Assembly: GCA_019633425.1 (NCBI GenBank)
Contig: WSUB01000087.1
Location: 106,697-170,696, forward strand
Source: Tulasnella sp. 424
Lineage: Eukaryota; Basidiomycota; Agaricomycetes; Cantharellales; Tulasnellaceae
Direction of reading: 5' to 3'
DNA: 64,000 bases
In this document: positions 45,342 through 59,662 of the stretch, piece by piece
How positions within the stretch are numbered: position 1 is the stretch's first letter
Layout: each line of letters begins with the position of its first letter
Made by a program: the position numbers and the translations under genes
Notes under the pieces: generated by a model
What the model was told of the DNA's origin: nothing
Databases searched by the model: none
What the model saw: the letters and a program-made list of their open reading frames with translations, nothing else

Positions 45342-48300
45342 TCAAGCAATCGGTTTCTTCATGAAAGCTTCGAAGGATGGAGGTGCAGGAATCGTCTGGC
45401 TAGTGAACATGCAGATTCGTTCAAGTCGACCCATCAGTCGCTTCATCCTCCGCCGTTGTTCTGCAGGCGCACACGAGTCATAAGCTTTAGCCTGAAATTC
45501 ACGTCATTTGAAATCAGAGCTTACCAGGGCATGGCCACATTGCTGAAAGGAACCTGGCTATAGGAAGCATATTCAAAGCCACGTCAACCGCAAAAGTAAG
45601 GGAGTGGTCGAGGGTCCATAGAATCATTGCCCTGAAATGGTCGTTCGTTAACCGAGTGATAAATAAAGGATAATATCATTTCTTAACGAACCTGTGAATC
45701 TGGTTCATCTGCCACCAGATAAGATACGGCCGTCGAAGGAGAAGGCGAGCAGGCATGCCGTACGGATCTGACGCGAGAACTGGTGATCATGGAGGTGAGG
45801 AAAAAGCTCTGAGATTAAATTATTCCGGGTAGCTCACCTGCTTGTAGTTGATTAGCCACGTCATTCTGATGAGCAACTGCCCAGCGAATATACATCTCAG
45901 CATACAGTCGACAGCTAGCAAAAACGCATGAACTTACGCCACTGCATAGCTTTGCCTCGGTCGACCCGGGAGAAATCGGTTCCACTGAACACACCGAAGG
46001 AGCGTTTAACACCGGGTAAAAAAGTTTGAGCGGAGGGAATCGAATACATACCTCTGTGGTACTGGAATAAATTGGCGGAAGCCGCTTGAAATGAAGATTC
46101 GAATACTAAAAAAAGCAATAAGCGTGATCAATCGCACGGCGACACCTCGATGTACACCGCTAGTACTTACATATTGAGGTATTCTCTCGCCTACGACACC
46201 GCCAGACCATTGAACCCTCAGTCTCCAGAGGCAAATACAATCCAGTATCATACGTACCTGATACATCGTCGCCTTTTCTCCATCGCAAGAATGCTGATTC
46301 AACGCGTCTTCGATCGCGGTCGTTTCCATCCAAGTCCGCATCGCAAAATCGGACTTGTCCCATCCAGGGTGGGTTGATCCCCAAACTCGCGTGCAAGCAA
46401 TCCAAAGCAACATTGTTCTTGCGTATAGCGCCCACGTTGACCTGGAAAGAAAAAAAAAAAGAGGGAATTGGGCGGTGAGGATCGAGTACTTCTGGTGACT
46501 GATGGTGGTATCGAAGCGACGAACTCTTTCGCGGAGAAGGCCGAGTCAATTTCGGGCCGAGAAGCGTAAAGCGTCTCTCCGGGGTACAGCAGAGCATACT
46601 GAATAAGCACGTCCGTCAATCTCCTATATCATCCACACTAGCAAATGGGGGCGGACTCACATTTTCGGGCTTGGCAAGATGTAAATCCAACTGAGGCTGC
46701 TCCAGCGCCAACCTCGCACTCCTATCCCCACCAACGATCGTCAACGTGCTCCAAACCAACCTCCTCGACTCTTCCCTCCGAATCTCGGCATAGTCCCGAT
46801 TCACGTCGTACGCGTCCCATTTCGGACTCAACAGCCACAACGGCGTGGAGCTGCGAATGGCCGGCGTTACGGCGCTGCCCAACGACAGCGCTTGGCAGGG
46901 GCACCCCGCCGAAGCGCTGACGGGCGGGTAATGCGCGACGTCGCGGTAGCTGTCAAAGGGGGTTGGTTGGGTCGTGGTGTGGTAGACGACTTGCGGGAAA
47001 TTTTGTGTGTGTTGGAGGTGGGTTAATCGTAAAGGGTGGTGGCTGGGTTCGCTTGTGCCTGCCTCGGGCGCGCATCGGCCTAGGGCTGGGACGGCGTATT
47101 CCACGAAGATGGGTGAACGGGGGTTTTCGGCGTCGATGCAGGTGAGGCCGAGGACCTTGATGACGTTGTCCAAGAGGACGAGCGAGGCTGTCATTCGAGG
47201 TCCGGACGTATCGGGGTGTGCGCTCATCTCGTACAGCGACATGACCTACAAAATAAATGAATTCAGATCGGCCTTTAACATCCAGCTCTCCTAAAAAGCA
47301 CTCACCCACGCAGCCTGGGCCAAAGGCACATCGATCCACCCCGCATTATAACTCGCCTCAAACGCAGCCTGGGCCAACTCCCTCAACTGCGTGCTCTTCC
47401 TCCTCTGCAGCACCCCACCTTCAGCCTCACTCCCCAACATAAAGCTCGAATACGCCAAACAGCTCAGGACTAACGAAGGTTGCATCAGCGCGCGGTGTTC
47501 CGGGTGGCAGAACAAGCTGAAGAACAGAGGAACGTTGAAGAAGGAGAACCACGAGCTAGACATCTTGAACAGGTTTTGAAGGTCCGTTTGCACGGCTTGC
47601 GCCGCGTTTTTCCGGGAGGGGTGACCGTATAAAGAGAGAACGGCGTCCCACCACGTCGCTTGGGAGAACCGGAGGGACGGTTCGCGCGCGATTGAGGAAG
47701 TGTGCGGTTTTTCGATGTACGTCCCGAACACCACCACCTCGTCGTCGTGGTCATCCTCTTCTTCTACTGAGACGATGTGCGCGGAGGCGTAGGGAGCGGC
47801 TCGATAGGCGAAGGGGCGCTGGTACGCTGTGAAGTTGGCTGCTTGGGTGGGGTCTGTGACAGGGTGCCAGTAATTCTGATCAAAGTCAGCATGTGAGGGG
47901 TAACCGTAAAAATGAGGAGGGGGGTCAGAGACGTACCGAACGATCGTCAAAAAAATGCTGGACGATGACTTCATTGCTGTGCGACGACGAGCTGGGGCTC
48001 AGCGGCCGCCCGTCTAAGGGGAACGTTCCTCCACTCCCTCCTCCCGCAGACGGAAACGCATCGAGGTTGTTCGCAGTTGTCAAAGCCGAGGAGCTCGAGC
48101 TCGGCACCGTCGCCGAGGCCGAGCTCGGGTATGACCCGGGCCGATGCTCCGGCATGGGAGACAGAAGGTCCGACAGAGCGATTCTTGATCTCGTCGAATT
48201 CAAGTTCTTTCGAGGGGCGACGTCGCATGACGTGACGCGCGAAGAAGTAGCAGTAGAATCTACTGGAATTCCGACAGGTTGCGTATTTATGGCCACAGAT

Positions 48301-48997
48301 GGTTGTGGGGGCGTGGTGGCATTTCGAGCCGTCACCTGCCGCTTGTTCGGAGGTTGGGCTAGCTCTGGTTGTGAAGAGACGGAAGGTTGTTGGTGATGGA
48401 TTGATGGAAGATTTGATGGGTGGAGGTCTCGGGCTTCTGGTTGGACATGCTGCGTCTGCGAGGAGGAGGAGGAGGCAGAGGAAGCCCCGAGCAGAGTGTC
48501 TGCTGGTACAGGGTGAACATCTTCTTCGTCTGTTCTTTTACGTTTTTTGGCTGCAGAAGCTCCTTTTGTGCCCCTCTGACGAGTCCCAGGAACCTTATCG
48601 GGGCCACGCCGGCGCGGCACAACGTCGTAGATGCAAGAAGCATTGCGTTTTTCGCAGTTGGTGCAGACTGGTTTGCGTCCGTCACACCGGACTTTGCGAG
48701 AGCGGCTAAGAGAGAGAGGGGGAGGGGGGATAATAAAGTGACCGGGTGGAGAATGAATGATCTGCAGAGGAATGAGGGCACGAATAGCAGTAAAACGCAC
48801 CATGTCTGACATGCAATGTATGCCCGCGGTTTCTCCTTTGCAGGAGTGCCTTGAGTCTGAGGAGCGTCCCTCGCATCTTGACCTACTGGAGGAGCTGAGC
48901 GTGAAGGCTCACCAGCGGCGTCGGACTCTGGGGAGGAGGATTGGTGGTAGGGGGCGAACTGGCGCGGGGTCCGAGCGGCCGCAGCTGCGGTTGGCAT
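45342..48997 (-). CDS. Zn2Cys6 fungal-specific transcription factor
   Basis: Exons read with confidence (minus strand): 48997-48801, 48705-47937, 47875-47306, 47245-46661, 46598-46525 and 46441-46258. They close in phase. The zinc cluster is rebuilt across the first intron as CQTCRSRKVRC then DGRKPVCTNCEKRNASC. This gives the exact C-x2-C-x6-C-x6-C-x2-C-x6-C spacing that binds two zinc ions and GC-rich DNA. A Ser/Pro/Gln-rich linker follows. The central part (SFMLGSEAEGG, RRLVWSTLTIVGGDRSARLA, WALYARTMLLWIACTRVW, DKSDFAMRTWMET) matches the fungal_trans middle homology region. Exons below 46258 are short and uncertain; the final one reads MKRLMGRLERICMFTSQTIP and stops at 45342. An upstream ATG at 49132 is an alternative start. 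Nuclear regulator; targets unknown. Confidence 0.8.
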
Positions 48998-50093
48998 TCC
49001 AGATGGGTCTGTGACGCCATACAACGGCCTAGGAACGGATGCGGGTATGCGATGGCTGATAGAGGGTAGGAGGGGGTTCGAGAGCGAGGAGGGCTGGAGG
49101 CTGGGGTGGATTTCAGTCCGGGCTGGAAACATTTGGCGACGATTTCAAGAGGAGACGAGATTGCAGAGTCGCGTGGCTCGAGACTGAGTGAGACAAGTAG
49201 AGCGCTAAAAAGAGTCTTGAGAGTGTGGCGGAGGTGTCTGCCAGACACAAAAGTGTGCGTGCGTGTGAGGGGGGAAACCGTCGGTGCAGAACGTCGTTGG
49301 CTCCCTGTGCCAGAAGCCCCTGAAACAAAGTTCCTCCGCGCGAAGCCAATTTCCCAAAATGGACGCGGTCCCAAGTTCTTCGTTCGTCATCGACGTTGAG
49401 CAGCGGCAGCACACCAGAGCGACCATCGTCGCAGACAGTCTTGACAGAGAGGACCCAGAAGAGGGGGAAAAGGTGGGTGGTAAAAAGAAGAAGGAGGGAG
49501 AAGCCGGTGTTGAGGTTGATATGGCTCTCGGACCCGTCTCGGGAGCAATAGCGCTGCACGCCCCACGCTCGATCTGGCTCGCTACGCCCTGCCTGGGCAC
49601 TCAGTTCTCATAGGAAACATCAGTTTTTACCTTTGGACACGGGTTCGCGAAGCATCCAGGCGTCAATCTGTTGCCTGAGTGGAGAGAGCTCGACCCTCCA
49701 AGTTGAGCCAGCTCTGGGGACTGCCCACGCCCATCGCCCAGCCTCACCGATTAGTAAGAAAATGCGCTGAGGATCGAGCGAATCAGCGGTGGCCATGCGT
49801 CTGTACACCGAGGTGCGTGCTTCTCATTCAAGTTCTGCCGACGGCCTGGAAGCCGATCGCCCTCCAAAAAGCGACCACGACCAGCGTTTCAATTAACCAT
49901 GTTTGGGTTTGGTCTGTTGTGTACGCTCTGGTCTCAAGTTATGTGCACGTGGTTTGATCGATACACCAAGAATAGGATAGAGTAGCGAAGCTACAGGCGG
50001 TCAAGAGAGAAAGTAACACAGCGACTGATAGACTGCGCTACGGATGATTACACCCCACGATCAATGCTAACAGCACCCGCACATCGTGGTTGA
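48998..50093. other. Promoter side of the Zn2Cys6 factor, no firm gene
   Basis: A minus ORF at 49620-49808 (62 codons, AGRWAWAVPRAGSTWRVELS) ends at a possible GTAAAA donor and could be a small exon. I cannot connect it to anything. Confidence 0.4.
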
Positions 50094-50910
50094 TCACCAG
50101 CGCACGGGGGACTGATTCGCAAACTCTACTTTGCGCGGCTTTCTCGTTCCCCCGATATCTTCAACAGGCAGCTCCCGACCCTTCCCTTTGCGGTCCTCAA
50201 ACGCTCGTGGCCTGCCAAGCCGATCAAACCTCGACCCTTGCTCCTCTGCACCCTCCTCCGCTTCCTCCGTCCGCCCTGTCAACCACAACCCGACCCGCCC
50301 GATCCCAGCTCCCGCCAACCCGAACAGCACCCCGACCAACACCGCTATCCCACAAAACACGTACACCGGGTAGAGCAATTTGAGTATCCACGAGAACGCA
50401 TTATAGGGTGTCCGGATGAAGATGTCGAACGAGACGTGGCCTAGGATCACCGCGGGCGCGAATAGCGTTAGGAGAGGCGAGAGGAGGAAGGTGTTGAAGA
50501 ATGAGAGTAAAGTTGATACGACCGACACGGTGATTGATGCTACGATTGAAGGGATGACGATGATGTACGGAACGATGTTTGGGAGACGGCGGAGGTACGG
50601 AATGGGCTTCTCCATGTTGTCCATGACCACCGTGCGGACGGTCTCAGCCTCCGGTAAGAGCTCTTCGGCAGTTTTAACAACGGACTTGGCCACCCGAACG
50701 ACTGTTCAGAGCAACAGAGGGTCAGTACAATACTATCCAACAAGGTAGTTTCATCGACTGACCAGCCTCGTTCTTCCCATCCCAGGTGCTCGCCAGGAAG
50801 ATCGGCACTGTAAAGGCGACCACCGTCACAAAGATTCCGAAAATGAACGTCTCCGTCATGAACAAGTTGCTTTGATGCGGACGATCTTTTCTTCTAGGCT
50901 CGGTTGACAT
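50094..50910 (-). CDS. Small membrane protein, unrecognised
   Basis: Two exons, 50910-50763 and 50701-50094, are joined across a 61-nt intron (GTCAGT donor, GAACAG acceptor) to give 251 residues. One hydrophobic segment lies near residues 20-40 (FIFGIFVTVVAFTVPIFLA). Three more lie at about 85-165: NIVPYIIVIPSIVASITVSV, LLSPLLTLFAPAVILGHVSF and YPVYVFCGIAVLVGVLFGLA. The C-terminal 70 residues are charged and hydrophilic, ending SPVRW. No signal-peptide cleavage site stands out. Probably a four-span protein of an internal membrane. The family is not recognised. It is divergently oriented to the mitochondrial MetRS gene, with 359 bp between start codons. Confidence 0.78.
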
Positions 50911-51269
50911 CTCTTTTGCCAGCAGTAACAGACGATGGGTGATGGTGGTGGTAGCGGAGAGTGACGAACGCCGCGAGTTAGGAAGCGAGATACCTCCCGA
51001 ACGCTCCACGTGATTTCATCCCCCTTCACGCATCCTAGCTCGGTCGGTGGCTTTCGCCATCTGTTTTGTTGGAATGGCACGGATTTTTAGTAGGGTATGC
51101 CTGAAAACCTAGTCTTGAGCGAGGGAGCGCAGGAGGTGACCTGGGAGTGGGATTGAACGCCTCAACAGGAACCGAAAAAGCCGTTAGCTCCGTGTTCATT
51201 CCGAACCTTGTTTTCGGCACCGACCGCTACTTTCGCTTCCCTTCACGCCCTGTTCAAGCTATCAGACTG
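50911..51269. promoter_or_regulatory. Divergent intergenic region of the membrane-protein and MetRS genes
   Basis: The two ATGs face away from each other across 359 bp, so this must hold both promoters. I see no clear TATA box. Confidence 0.5.
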
Positions 51270-53697
<2,428 letters not shown>

Positions 53698-54915
53698 TTC
53701 CACCTCCCGCCGCAGCGCAACTCATCGCCGTCGTCCATATGGCATTGGACAGTCATAGTTGGTTAACTTATTCCATTATTGCGGTTTGGCTCATCTCTCC
53801 ACTCTTTTTTTTTTTGTTATTGGTAGTCCGAACACATCATCACCCCTATCTAATCGCCCGTGCCATATGATCAGCTTGACCCAACGGGCGCTGCGACGTT
53901 TTGCTGCATTGCCCGGATCGCTGCGGAAAGCTGTCGGACTCAGTCGGCTTGGACTTTGAAGTCAATAATCTCCTAGAATATGGGCAGTATCCCGAGCGCG
54001 CCCGGGTTTTTTGTCAATATGGGCGGTGTCGGTGGCCGCCCGAGTCCGGCCAACGCCGCGCTGCCCGATCGCTTTCTCCTGAATCGCAGTGCCATACACA
54101 CGCATTGTTTGAGATAAATATTGCGTAATCCCCTCTACCACTGCGCTCTAAAGAGAAGGGGAAAAATCTCGGAAGGCCGAAACGGACGAGGTGAGAAGAG
54201 GTTTCAGGGACGACGCTTCCTTACCCCTCGGTCATGCGTCGTTGGCAGGGTCTGCTCCATGACATCAAGAAAACAGAACACTTCGACGTTTCTATCGATT
54301 GCTCATCTGCTACCTGGTTTGAGGGAGATGATGCTAACAAGCGAACGGAGGGCCCTCGTTCGTTTATCTCGGCACCGCCACCGATAGAGCGTGCCACCAG
54401 ATACGACCACTGACTCTCTTGAAACCACCCCCACACGGTCCAGCCCCGCCCCTGCGAACACTTCTATTGCTATATCGGGGACGCGCGCGTATCGATCGTC
54501 GCTAGCGGGGCCGGCGTCGCCGGGAGGCTGATGGTTCGGGCACGTATGGCTGATTAGGGTACGATTATGTGTACGCTGCGGTCGTTTCGCCGCATGAATC
54601 CTTCATCTCTGACTAGGTTTTCTTCTAAGCCCAGGTTCACGCGTACTATTTTCGGGCAGTACCGAAAGCGCTCATATTGCGCTCCCCTGGGCAGAGAACG
54701 GTGGAAATATGGAAACATTCTCCCGTCCGTTTCGGGACAAGTGACTCGTTCCGTGAGCGACATTTTTATGTGGCAAACAATGCCCCTGCGGGGTGCAGGC
54801 ATTAAAAGCAGCTTGTAAACTCGTGGCCGAGGCGTGTTCAATTTCCTCGTCCTCGTTCCTTCGCATCCCCCCACCTTTCATCTTCCCTCTACCCCGGGGC
54901 CTTCGACACACAACA
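53698..54915. other. Spacer between MetRS and kinase genes
   Basis: Contains the MetRS 3' flank and the promoter of the next gene. No ORF is convincing; no repeat of the families above was seen. Confidence 0.45.
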
Positions 54916-57293
54916 ATGGTAAGTGGTCGAGGCATGAACACATTGCATGAGATCTCACCACCCATATCTCCGCAGACTGTTCAATACTCTAGTACACAAA
55001 CCTCCCAGCCAAGCACCTTGTCCGTCCTCCAGTCAATCGTTGGAAACGCCGCTAGACTGGGCAAGGCGCTTACCGAATGCCAAGCTGCCATCGCGTCACG
55101 GCGTTCTCTTTCGAACTCGGTACGTATCGATCGTTTTCCACCCGCATATATATAGCATCTAATCTTTTCAAATAGCTCGAAACCATCCTGAATTTGTTCC
55201 CGCAATGTATATTGGAAAGGGAAAAACTACAGAAGCCCCAGTACGATGGTGAGCTCCTTTATCACACTCTCTACTGAACGTCATTGACATTTGGACTGTA
55301 ATTTCTTCAGCCGAAGCTCGTCGGTCTACTGAGCTCCGCAAGACGCTATCTCAGGCTCGAGCCGCCTTGAACGACGTCATCGCTCAGTACACCTACATCT
55401 CCGCTCTTGAGTATGGCGATGATATTGCCGTCACGAAGTCCCAATTCGGGGTGCCCTGCACGTTTATATTCGCCCTTCAACTCAAGGCTTGCATGAGATA
55501 CCTGGAGAAAAGGAAGAGAGAGAAGAACCCGCTTCGCACCCGCGAGGTCGCAGTCGCAATGTGCGATGATATCGTCAAAGCTGCGGAGCAGTTAGATCGA
55601 TCTGTGGTAAGTTTTCCTTGGCACAAAGGGATGTGTGCATCGTCTAACAGCCACATTTCCATTTAGGCATGCCAAGACGTGGTCAACCAGTGCCATAAGC
55701 TCGTCTGCGCCATTCGGGGTGACACCGTCTGGCCCCAACCTTACCTCGGTAGAGAAGCCGATGCTGACTTGTAAGAGCGTTCATAAATCCTTAAGCGGCT
55801 CTCCGAATGTCTAACCCCCAATCTTTAAGACTGCTCCGTCTGGCACACAACGTCATATGCGCTCCTACAAGGACCGGCGTTATAAACTCCTCCACCCACG
55901 CCAAGGTTTCACGACTCCGCACCCTCATCGTCGCTTTCTTCAACAACGACGCCAAACAAGTCACCCCCTTGATCTCTGGACGACAAGTCGCGTTCTCCAC
56001 TCCATCAACTAGGACCATCGCATCCCCAGCCAACACCGCCAGTTCGCTTTCCAGCACACTCTCGATGACACCTTCATCGGTAGCAGGTTGGTATTTTGGA
56101 AACCAACCGCTGGCTCTCGATTTGGAGGTCAACGGAGTCGATGTTGGGAAAGGTGGATTTTCGACGGTGCACAAGGCAAGGTGGATGAATCGGGATGTGG
56201 CTGTCAAGGTTATCAGGGGCTGTGCGGGAGAGAACGGTGGTGTGGACCCTAGTACTCTCCGGGTACGTTCCGCTCTCTTGTCCACATAGGTAAAACCTCT
56301 TGCTAACATCGCATTATCATTCAGAAAGTCAAGCGGGAAAAAGGAGTTTGGGAGGAAATTTACCATCAGTACATCTTGCCCTTTTTCGGCGTCGCCGACT
56401 GGCAGGGACAGGACGCTCTCATCTCTCCTTGGATCCCCGACAACAAGGCTCAGAAGCACTTTGAGCACTTGTCCGAAAAGAATCGCCGGCGCCGACGACA
56501 GCTCACTGCAGCTGCCTTAACGGAAGAGTGCATTGACCAAAGACTGAAATTCGTGAGTAGTCTTGCCCTTATTTATTGTTCAACGCAAGAAAGGACATTA
56601 ACCAGAGTGCTTTAGATCACGGAGGCTGCCTGTGGAATCCTCCATCTGCACGGGAAGGGCATTGTTCATGGCGATATCCGGATGGTAGGTCGTCCTTCCC
56701 TTTATTCCCTTGACAGTTAGACTAACCCGTTCTTCAGGGAAACATTCTACTCTCTCCCGAAGGCGAACCTCTTATTACCGACTTTGGACTATGTGAGTTT
56801 GTTATCATTCTTTCTGAGCAAGTCGGTTCAAGTTCCTCATACTGCCTCTGTCCTATAGCGAAACCAGTGTTGGGCTCGTTCGACACCCAGCCTTCCACGG
56901 CGTTTGAACGGTCAGGTACTGTTCGGTGGATGGCTCCCGAACTCCACCTTGACCAACCGTCGCGAACGAAGCGTAGCGACGTATGGGCGTTTGCCTGCAC
57001 GGTTCTTGAGGTTCGTCTTTGGTGTTGATATCCACCCGATCTTCAAAACAAATGCTGACCTTTTGCTTTTAATCCTCCTGCTTCTCCAGCTCTTCAGCGG
57101 AAAAGCCCCTTACTCTGAACATCGCGAAGCGGCTTTCTACCTAAAGATCACCGAGGGAGAGCCGCCTGAAATTCCAGCTCGGCTGCAGGAGAGCATTCCT
57201 GCGTTGTGGCAGGTCCTCAGAGGTTGTTGGGCGAAACGACCGGAAGATAGGCCTCCAATGGAGGTGATATTGACGAGTCTGATGATGATGTAA
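54916..57293 (+). CDS. Protein kinase with N-terminal helical domain (intact copy of kinase B)
   Basis: Eleven exons: 54916-54918, 54976-55119, 55176-55248, 55311-55606, 55667-55770, 55830-56262, 56325-56552, 56616-56684, 56738-56792, 56859-57010, 57090-57293. They give 586 residues. Residues 1-207 are a helical region of unknown function (TLSVLQSIVGNAARLGKAL, YTYISALEYGDDIAVTKSQF). The kinase follows: VGKGGFSTVHKA (about 308), DVAVKVIRG (about 330), VHGDIRMGNILL (about 444), ITDFGLSK (about 463), GTVRWMAPELH, SDVWAFACTVLE and CWAKRPEDRPP, a TKL-like C-lobe. The exon 4, 5 and 6 lengths (296, 104, 433 nt) equal those of the inverted copy at 22121-23072. The one-codon first exon (ATG then GTAAGT) is plausible but weak. 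Cytosolic kinase; partners unknown. Confidence 0.82.
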
Positions 57294-57723
57294 GCCTCGT
57301 TCGATCTTCGCCTGCGCATGTGGTGCGTTTTACTAACCAGAAATTTCTAACTTGTTTAGCCGGACAGGTCGAAGCTGGATGGTGGATGCCGTCAGATCCT
57401 CCTAACCCTGCGATACTCGTCAATTTTTGCTTCAAGTTACCAATTCACAGTTCTTATTTCTCTTCAAGCTTATCTATCACTCACTCTTGTATCATTACAT
57501 TCATTGACATTGATCATCGCCGACGTGTATCTTACTTGCTGGACTTTTGTATACCTTACAACTTCTTTATACCTACCTTTGTATTTGACTTCGCATCGCC
57601 TCGCCTTTTTGTGGTACGAATGATGTTTGACCCTTTAAAGTAACTTGGATCATCAAATAATAATTACCCAATACGATGACATAGGATGCATATGACGGAT
57701 TGGACAGGAGCGAATTTATTCCA
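57294..57723. other. Shared 3' region of convergent kinase and F-box genes
   Basis: T-rich 3' UTR-like sequence (57450-57650). Segments such as TATCATTACATT and CGACGTGTATCTT recur at 60450-60650 and 62600-62850 beside the other F-box genes, so this is part of the tandem duplication unit. Confidence 0.6.
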
Positions 57724-59193
57724 TCATTTTACATCGAATCGTGAAAGATACAAATTTTTAGAGTCGTCAGGTACTACCGATCTGGCCTCCAGCGTTGCTT
57801 CCAATAGCCTCCAAGTTGCTTTGTCGTCAACGCGCTTCGCATCCCATGGCCATTCCCGAATGGTCAAGTGCAGGAGCGGCTCAAACCCCATCCTCGCTCT
57901 TCTCCCCTCCACAATCGACATGATGCCCTTGAGCGTGTAGCCGGCACATATGTGGTATGTTAACCACTCAAGCCGGGGACATACTCGAGACAAGCACGAA
58001 ATGGTTTCGTCACCACCAAACGCAACATACTCGAAGCTCAACGACTCTAGCAGCGGAGCGCCACTCAGGGCTTCTTCCAGGTGCGACAAGATTTCCGCAT
58101 TGCGTCGTTCGTGAACCGGACTATACTCCAAGTAGGACTCGAGGCTTCCTCCGAGGCGCAAGCTAACTAATCCCGGGAACGGGTGCGCCCGTTTCATGTA
58201 CTCGAGAATGCAGAGGCCGAAAGTGAATTCGTGAAGCGGTAGTCTGTGATTCGGGAAGTAGCGCAGATGCGGCAGATTAAGCGATCCGAAGATGACGTTT
58301 CTGTTGGCGTAGGAGACGTGAAGCGAGAGATGCATCAGAGAATCGTGTGTTAGGGGTGAATGTAGGTTAATGGGAAGGAAGTGGGTGTCGTTGCGGCTAT
58401 CTTCGAAACGCCGCTGGGTATTGTCAATTAGGAGGGTTTCGAGCTGTGGAAGCTTGGACAAGACCTTGTGGAGATAGGTAATGTTTTCACTATAGTTTGT
58501 GCTTGAAAGCCCAGGGTCGGTGAGCCGCAGGCGACGGAGGTTGGGAAAGCGTTCCAAGAAGTACTTTTGGAACCTTCCTTCAATGGAGATGTCCAACAAC
58601 GCCGGTGCCTTCCCTTCCCGGAATGGTTTCGGCTCCCATTTTGTACCATCCTCTGTTGAAAGTTCCAAAACTTCCAGGACTGGGGCAGAAGCATCCAGCA
58701 GGCGGTCAACTATGACCCGTGCCACTTTCTCTGGGACCTCTTGTACCCTCAGACTGTGGCAGTGCCAAAGATGAGGCATAATTACACGCATAATTAGCTT
58801 TACCTTGGATATACTGGCTCTTTCGAACGGCTCCGGCCCAATGTTGATGTTTACCGGAGAGTCCTTGGATCGTTGCAGCCAAAGCTGGGCTTTCTCCGCA
58901 TTGACCTCGCTCGTCCTGAAGTCAACGGTGGACCAAAAGCTCAAGACCTCAAGCGCGTAGTGCCTCCAGGTGCGGCACACGTGTGACACGACAACAGGGA
59001 AGTGAGGTCGATCGTTGTCATCCGTGGTCCGTGCGAGGTTCCAGATGAGAACGAAGATGTCGAACGGCAGGTTGTTGATGTGGTTTGAATTCCGACCGGA
59101 GAATTTGTTGAGAGTATTGACCAGGGATACGGAGATTGGTCGGAGCTCTGCTTGGTCTGGGAGTATGGTGCCTGTGCGACAGTCGGCCACCAT
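57724..59193 (-). CDS. F-box protein A
   Basis: A single exon of 489 residues. The start is placed at ATG 59193 (MVADCRTGTI), because the longer frame would begin with TTG just upstream of a TTGCAG acceptor-like site. The F-box lies at about residues 38-80 (INNLPFDIFVLIWNLA...VSHVCRTWRHYALEVLSFWS). The rest is leucine-rich with irregular repeats (FLERFPNLRRLRLTDPG, LSHLEEALSGAPLLESLSFE, VCPRLEWLTYHICAG). The layout is typical of agaricomycete F-box/LRR-like proteins. The F-box binds Skp1 in SCF ubiquitin ligases; the C-terminal part would choose substrates. Paralogues follow at 59663, 60656 and 62860. Confidence 0.88.
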   Translation of the reverse strand: MVADCRTGTILPDQAELRPISVSLVNTLNKFSGRNSNHINNLPFDIFVLIWNLARTTDDNDRPHFPVVVSHVCRTWRHYALEVLSFWSTVDFRTSEVNAEKAQLWLQRSKDSPVNINIGPEPFERASISKVKLIMRVIMPHLWHCHSLRVQEVPEKVARVIVDRLLDASAPVLEVLELSTEDGTKWEPKPFREGKAPALLDISIEGRFQKYFLERFPNLRRLRLTDPGLSSTNYSENITYLHKVLSKLPQLETLLIDNTQRRFEDSRNDTHFLPINLHSPLTHDSLMHLSLHVSYANRNVIFGSLNLPHLRYFPNHRLPLHEFTFGLCILEYMKRAHPFPGLVSLRLGGSLESYLEYSPVHERRNAEILSHLEEALSGAPLLESLSFEYVAFGGDETISCLSRVCPRLEWLTYHICAGYTLKGIMSIVEGRRARMGFEPLLHLTIREWPWDAKRVDDKATWRLLEATLEARSVVPDDSKNLYLSRFDVK

Positions 59194-59410
59194 TTGTAAG
59201 GGGGGCAGTCTGCAATGGGGAGTGTCAGTGTTCAAGTCCTAAGCTATCATACCCCGATCATCAGATCGACCTACATCAAGAACGACTTTCCTACCCTGAA
59301 ACGCGAGTCCCTGAGTGGTTTCCGCCACGGAGGAGCGCGGGTGATGGCTGGCCGCGTGGCTGACTCACACATTAGCAAATTCGTCCAAGCACGCCTTCAA
59401 TGTCTTCTCC

Positions 59411-59661
59411 CGTTTCGAGTGGCACCAGACGCTCCTGCACCCCCCACAACAAGCCCCTGAAGCATTTTGAACACCCTGTCGTTAAGCAATCGCCGGCGCC
59501 GCTGACATCTCAACGCAGCTGCCTTGATGGAAATTAATGCATTGCTCGGAGATTGAAATTCGTGCGTCGGAAATGCTCAACTTGTCTAGACGGACAGGCC
59601 GAAGCTGAACGGTGCAAGCAGTTAGGTCCTCATGACCAGACGATACTCTACAATTACTGGC
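59411..59661 (+). pseudogene. Kinase relic 1 in the F-box array
   Basis: CGTTTCGAGTGGCA...CAATCGCCGGCGCCGCTGAC...GAAATTCGTGCGTCGG aligns to exon 7 of the kinase at 56390-56552. It then jumps to the 3' end near 57345 (GACAGGCCGAAGCTG). Catalytic-loop and DFG exons are missing. Confidence 0.7.
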
Positions 59662-59662
59662 A

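Larger units (their letters stand above)
39702..47118. repeat. Segmental duplication, right copy
   Basis: Counterpart of 11050-20332 in the same orientation. It starts directly after the inverted-repeat element and ends inside the Zn2Cys6-factor gene at GTGAACG, beyond which only the right copy continues. Confidence 0.8.

Noticed and set aside
48420..48809. Plus-strand ORFs opposite the zinc-cluster exon
   Set aside because: The minus strand gives an exact Zn2Cys6 motif across a consensus intron; the plus frames are shadows.
55807..56289. Separate kinase gene starting at ATG 55807
   Set aside because: A 59-nt intron (55771-55829) with GTAAGA donor and TTTAAG acceptor joins the upstream exons in phase, and the inverted copy keeps the same arrangement. 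A separate start remains possible but less likely.
55791..56468. 225-codon antisense frame over the kinase gene
   Set aside because: It is opposite well-defined kinase exons and shows no independent features; its mirror occurs over the inverted copy.
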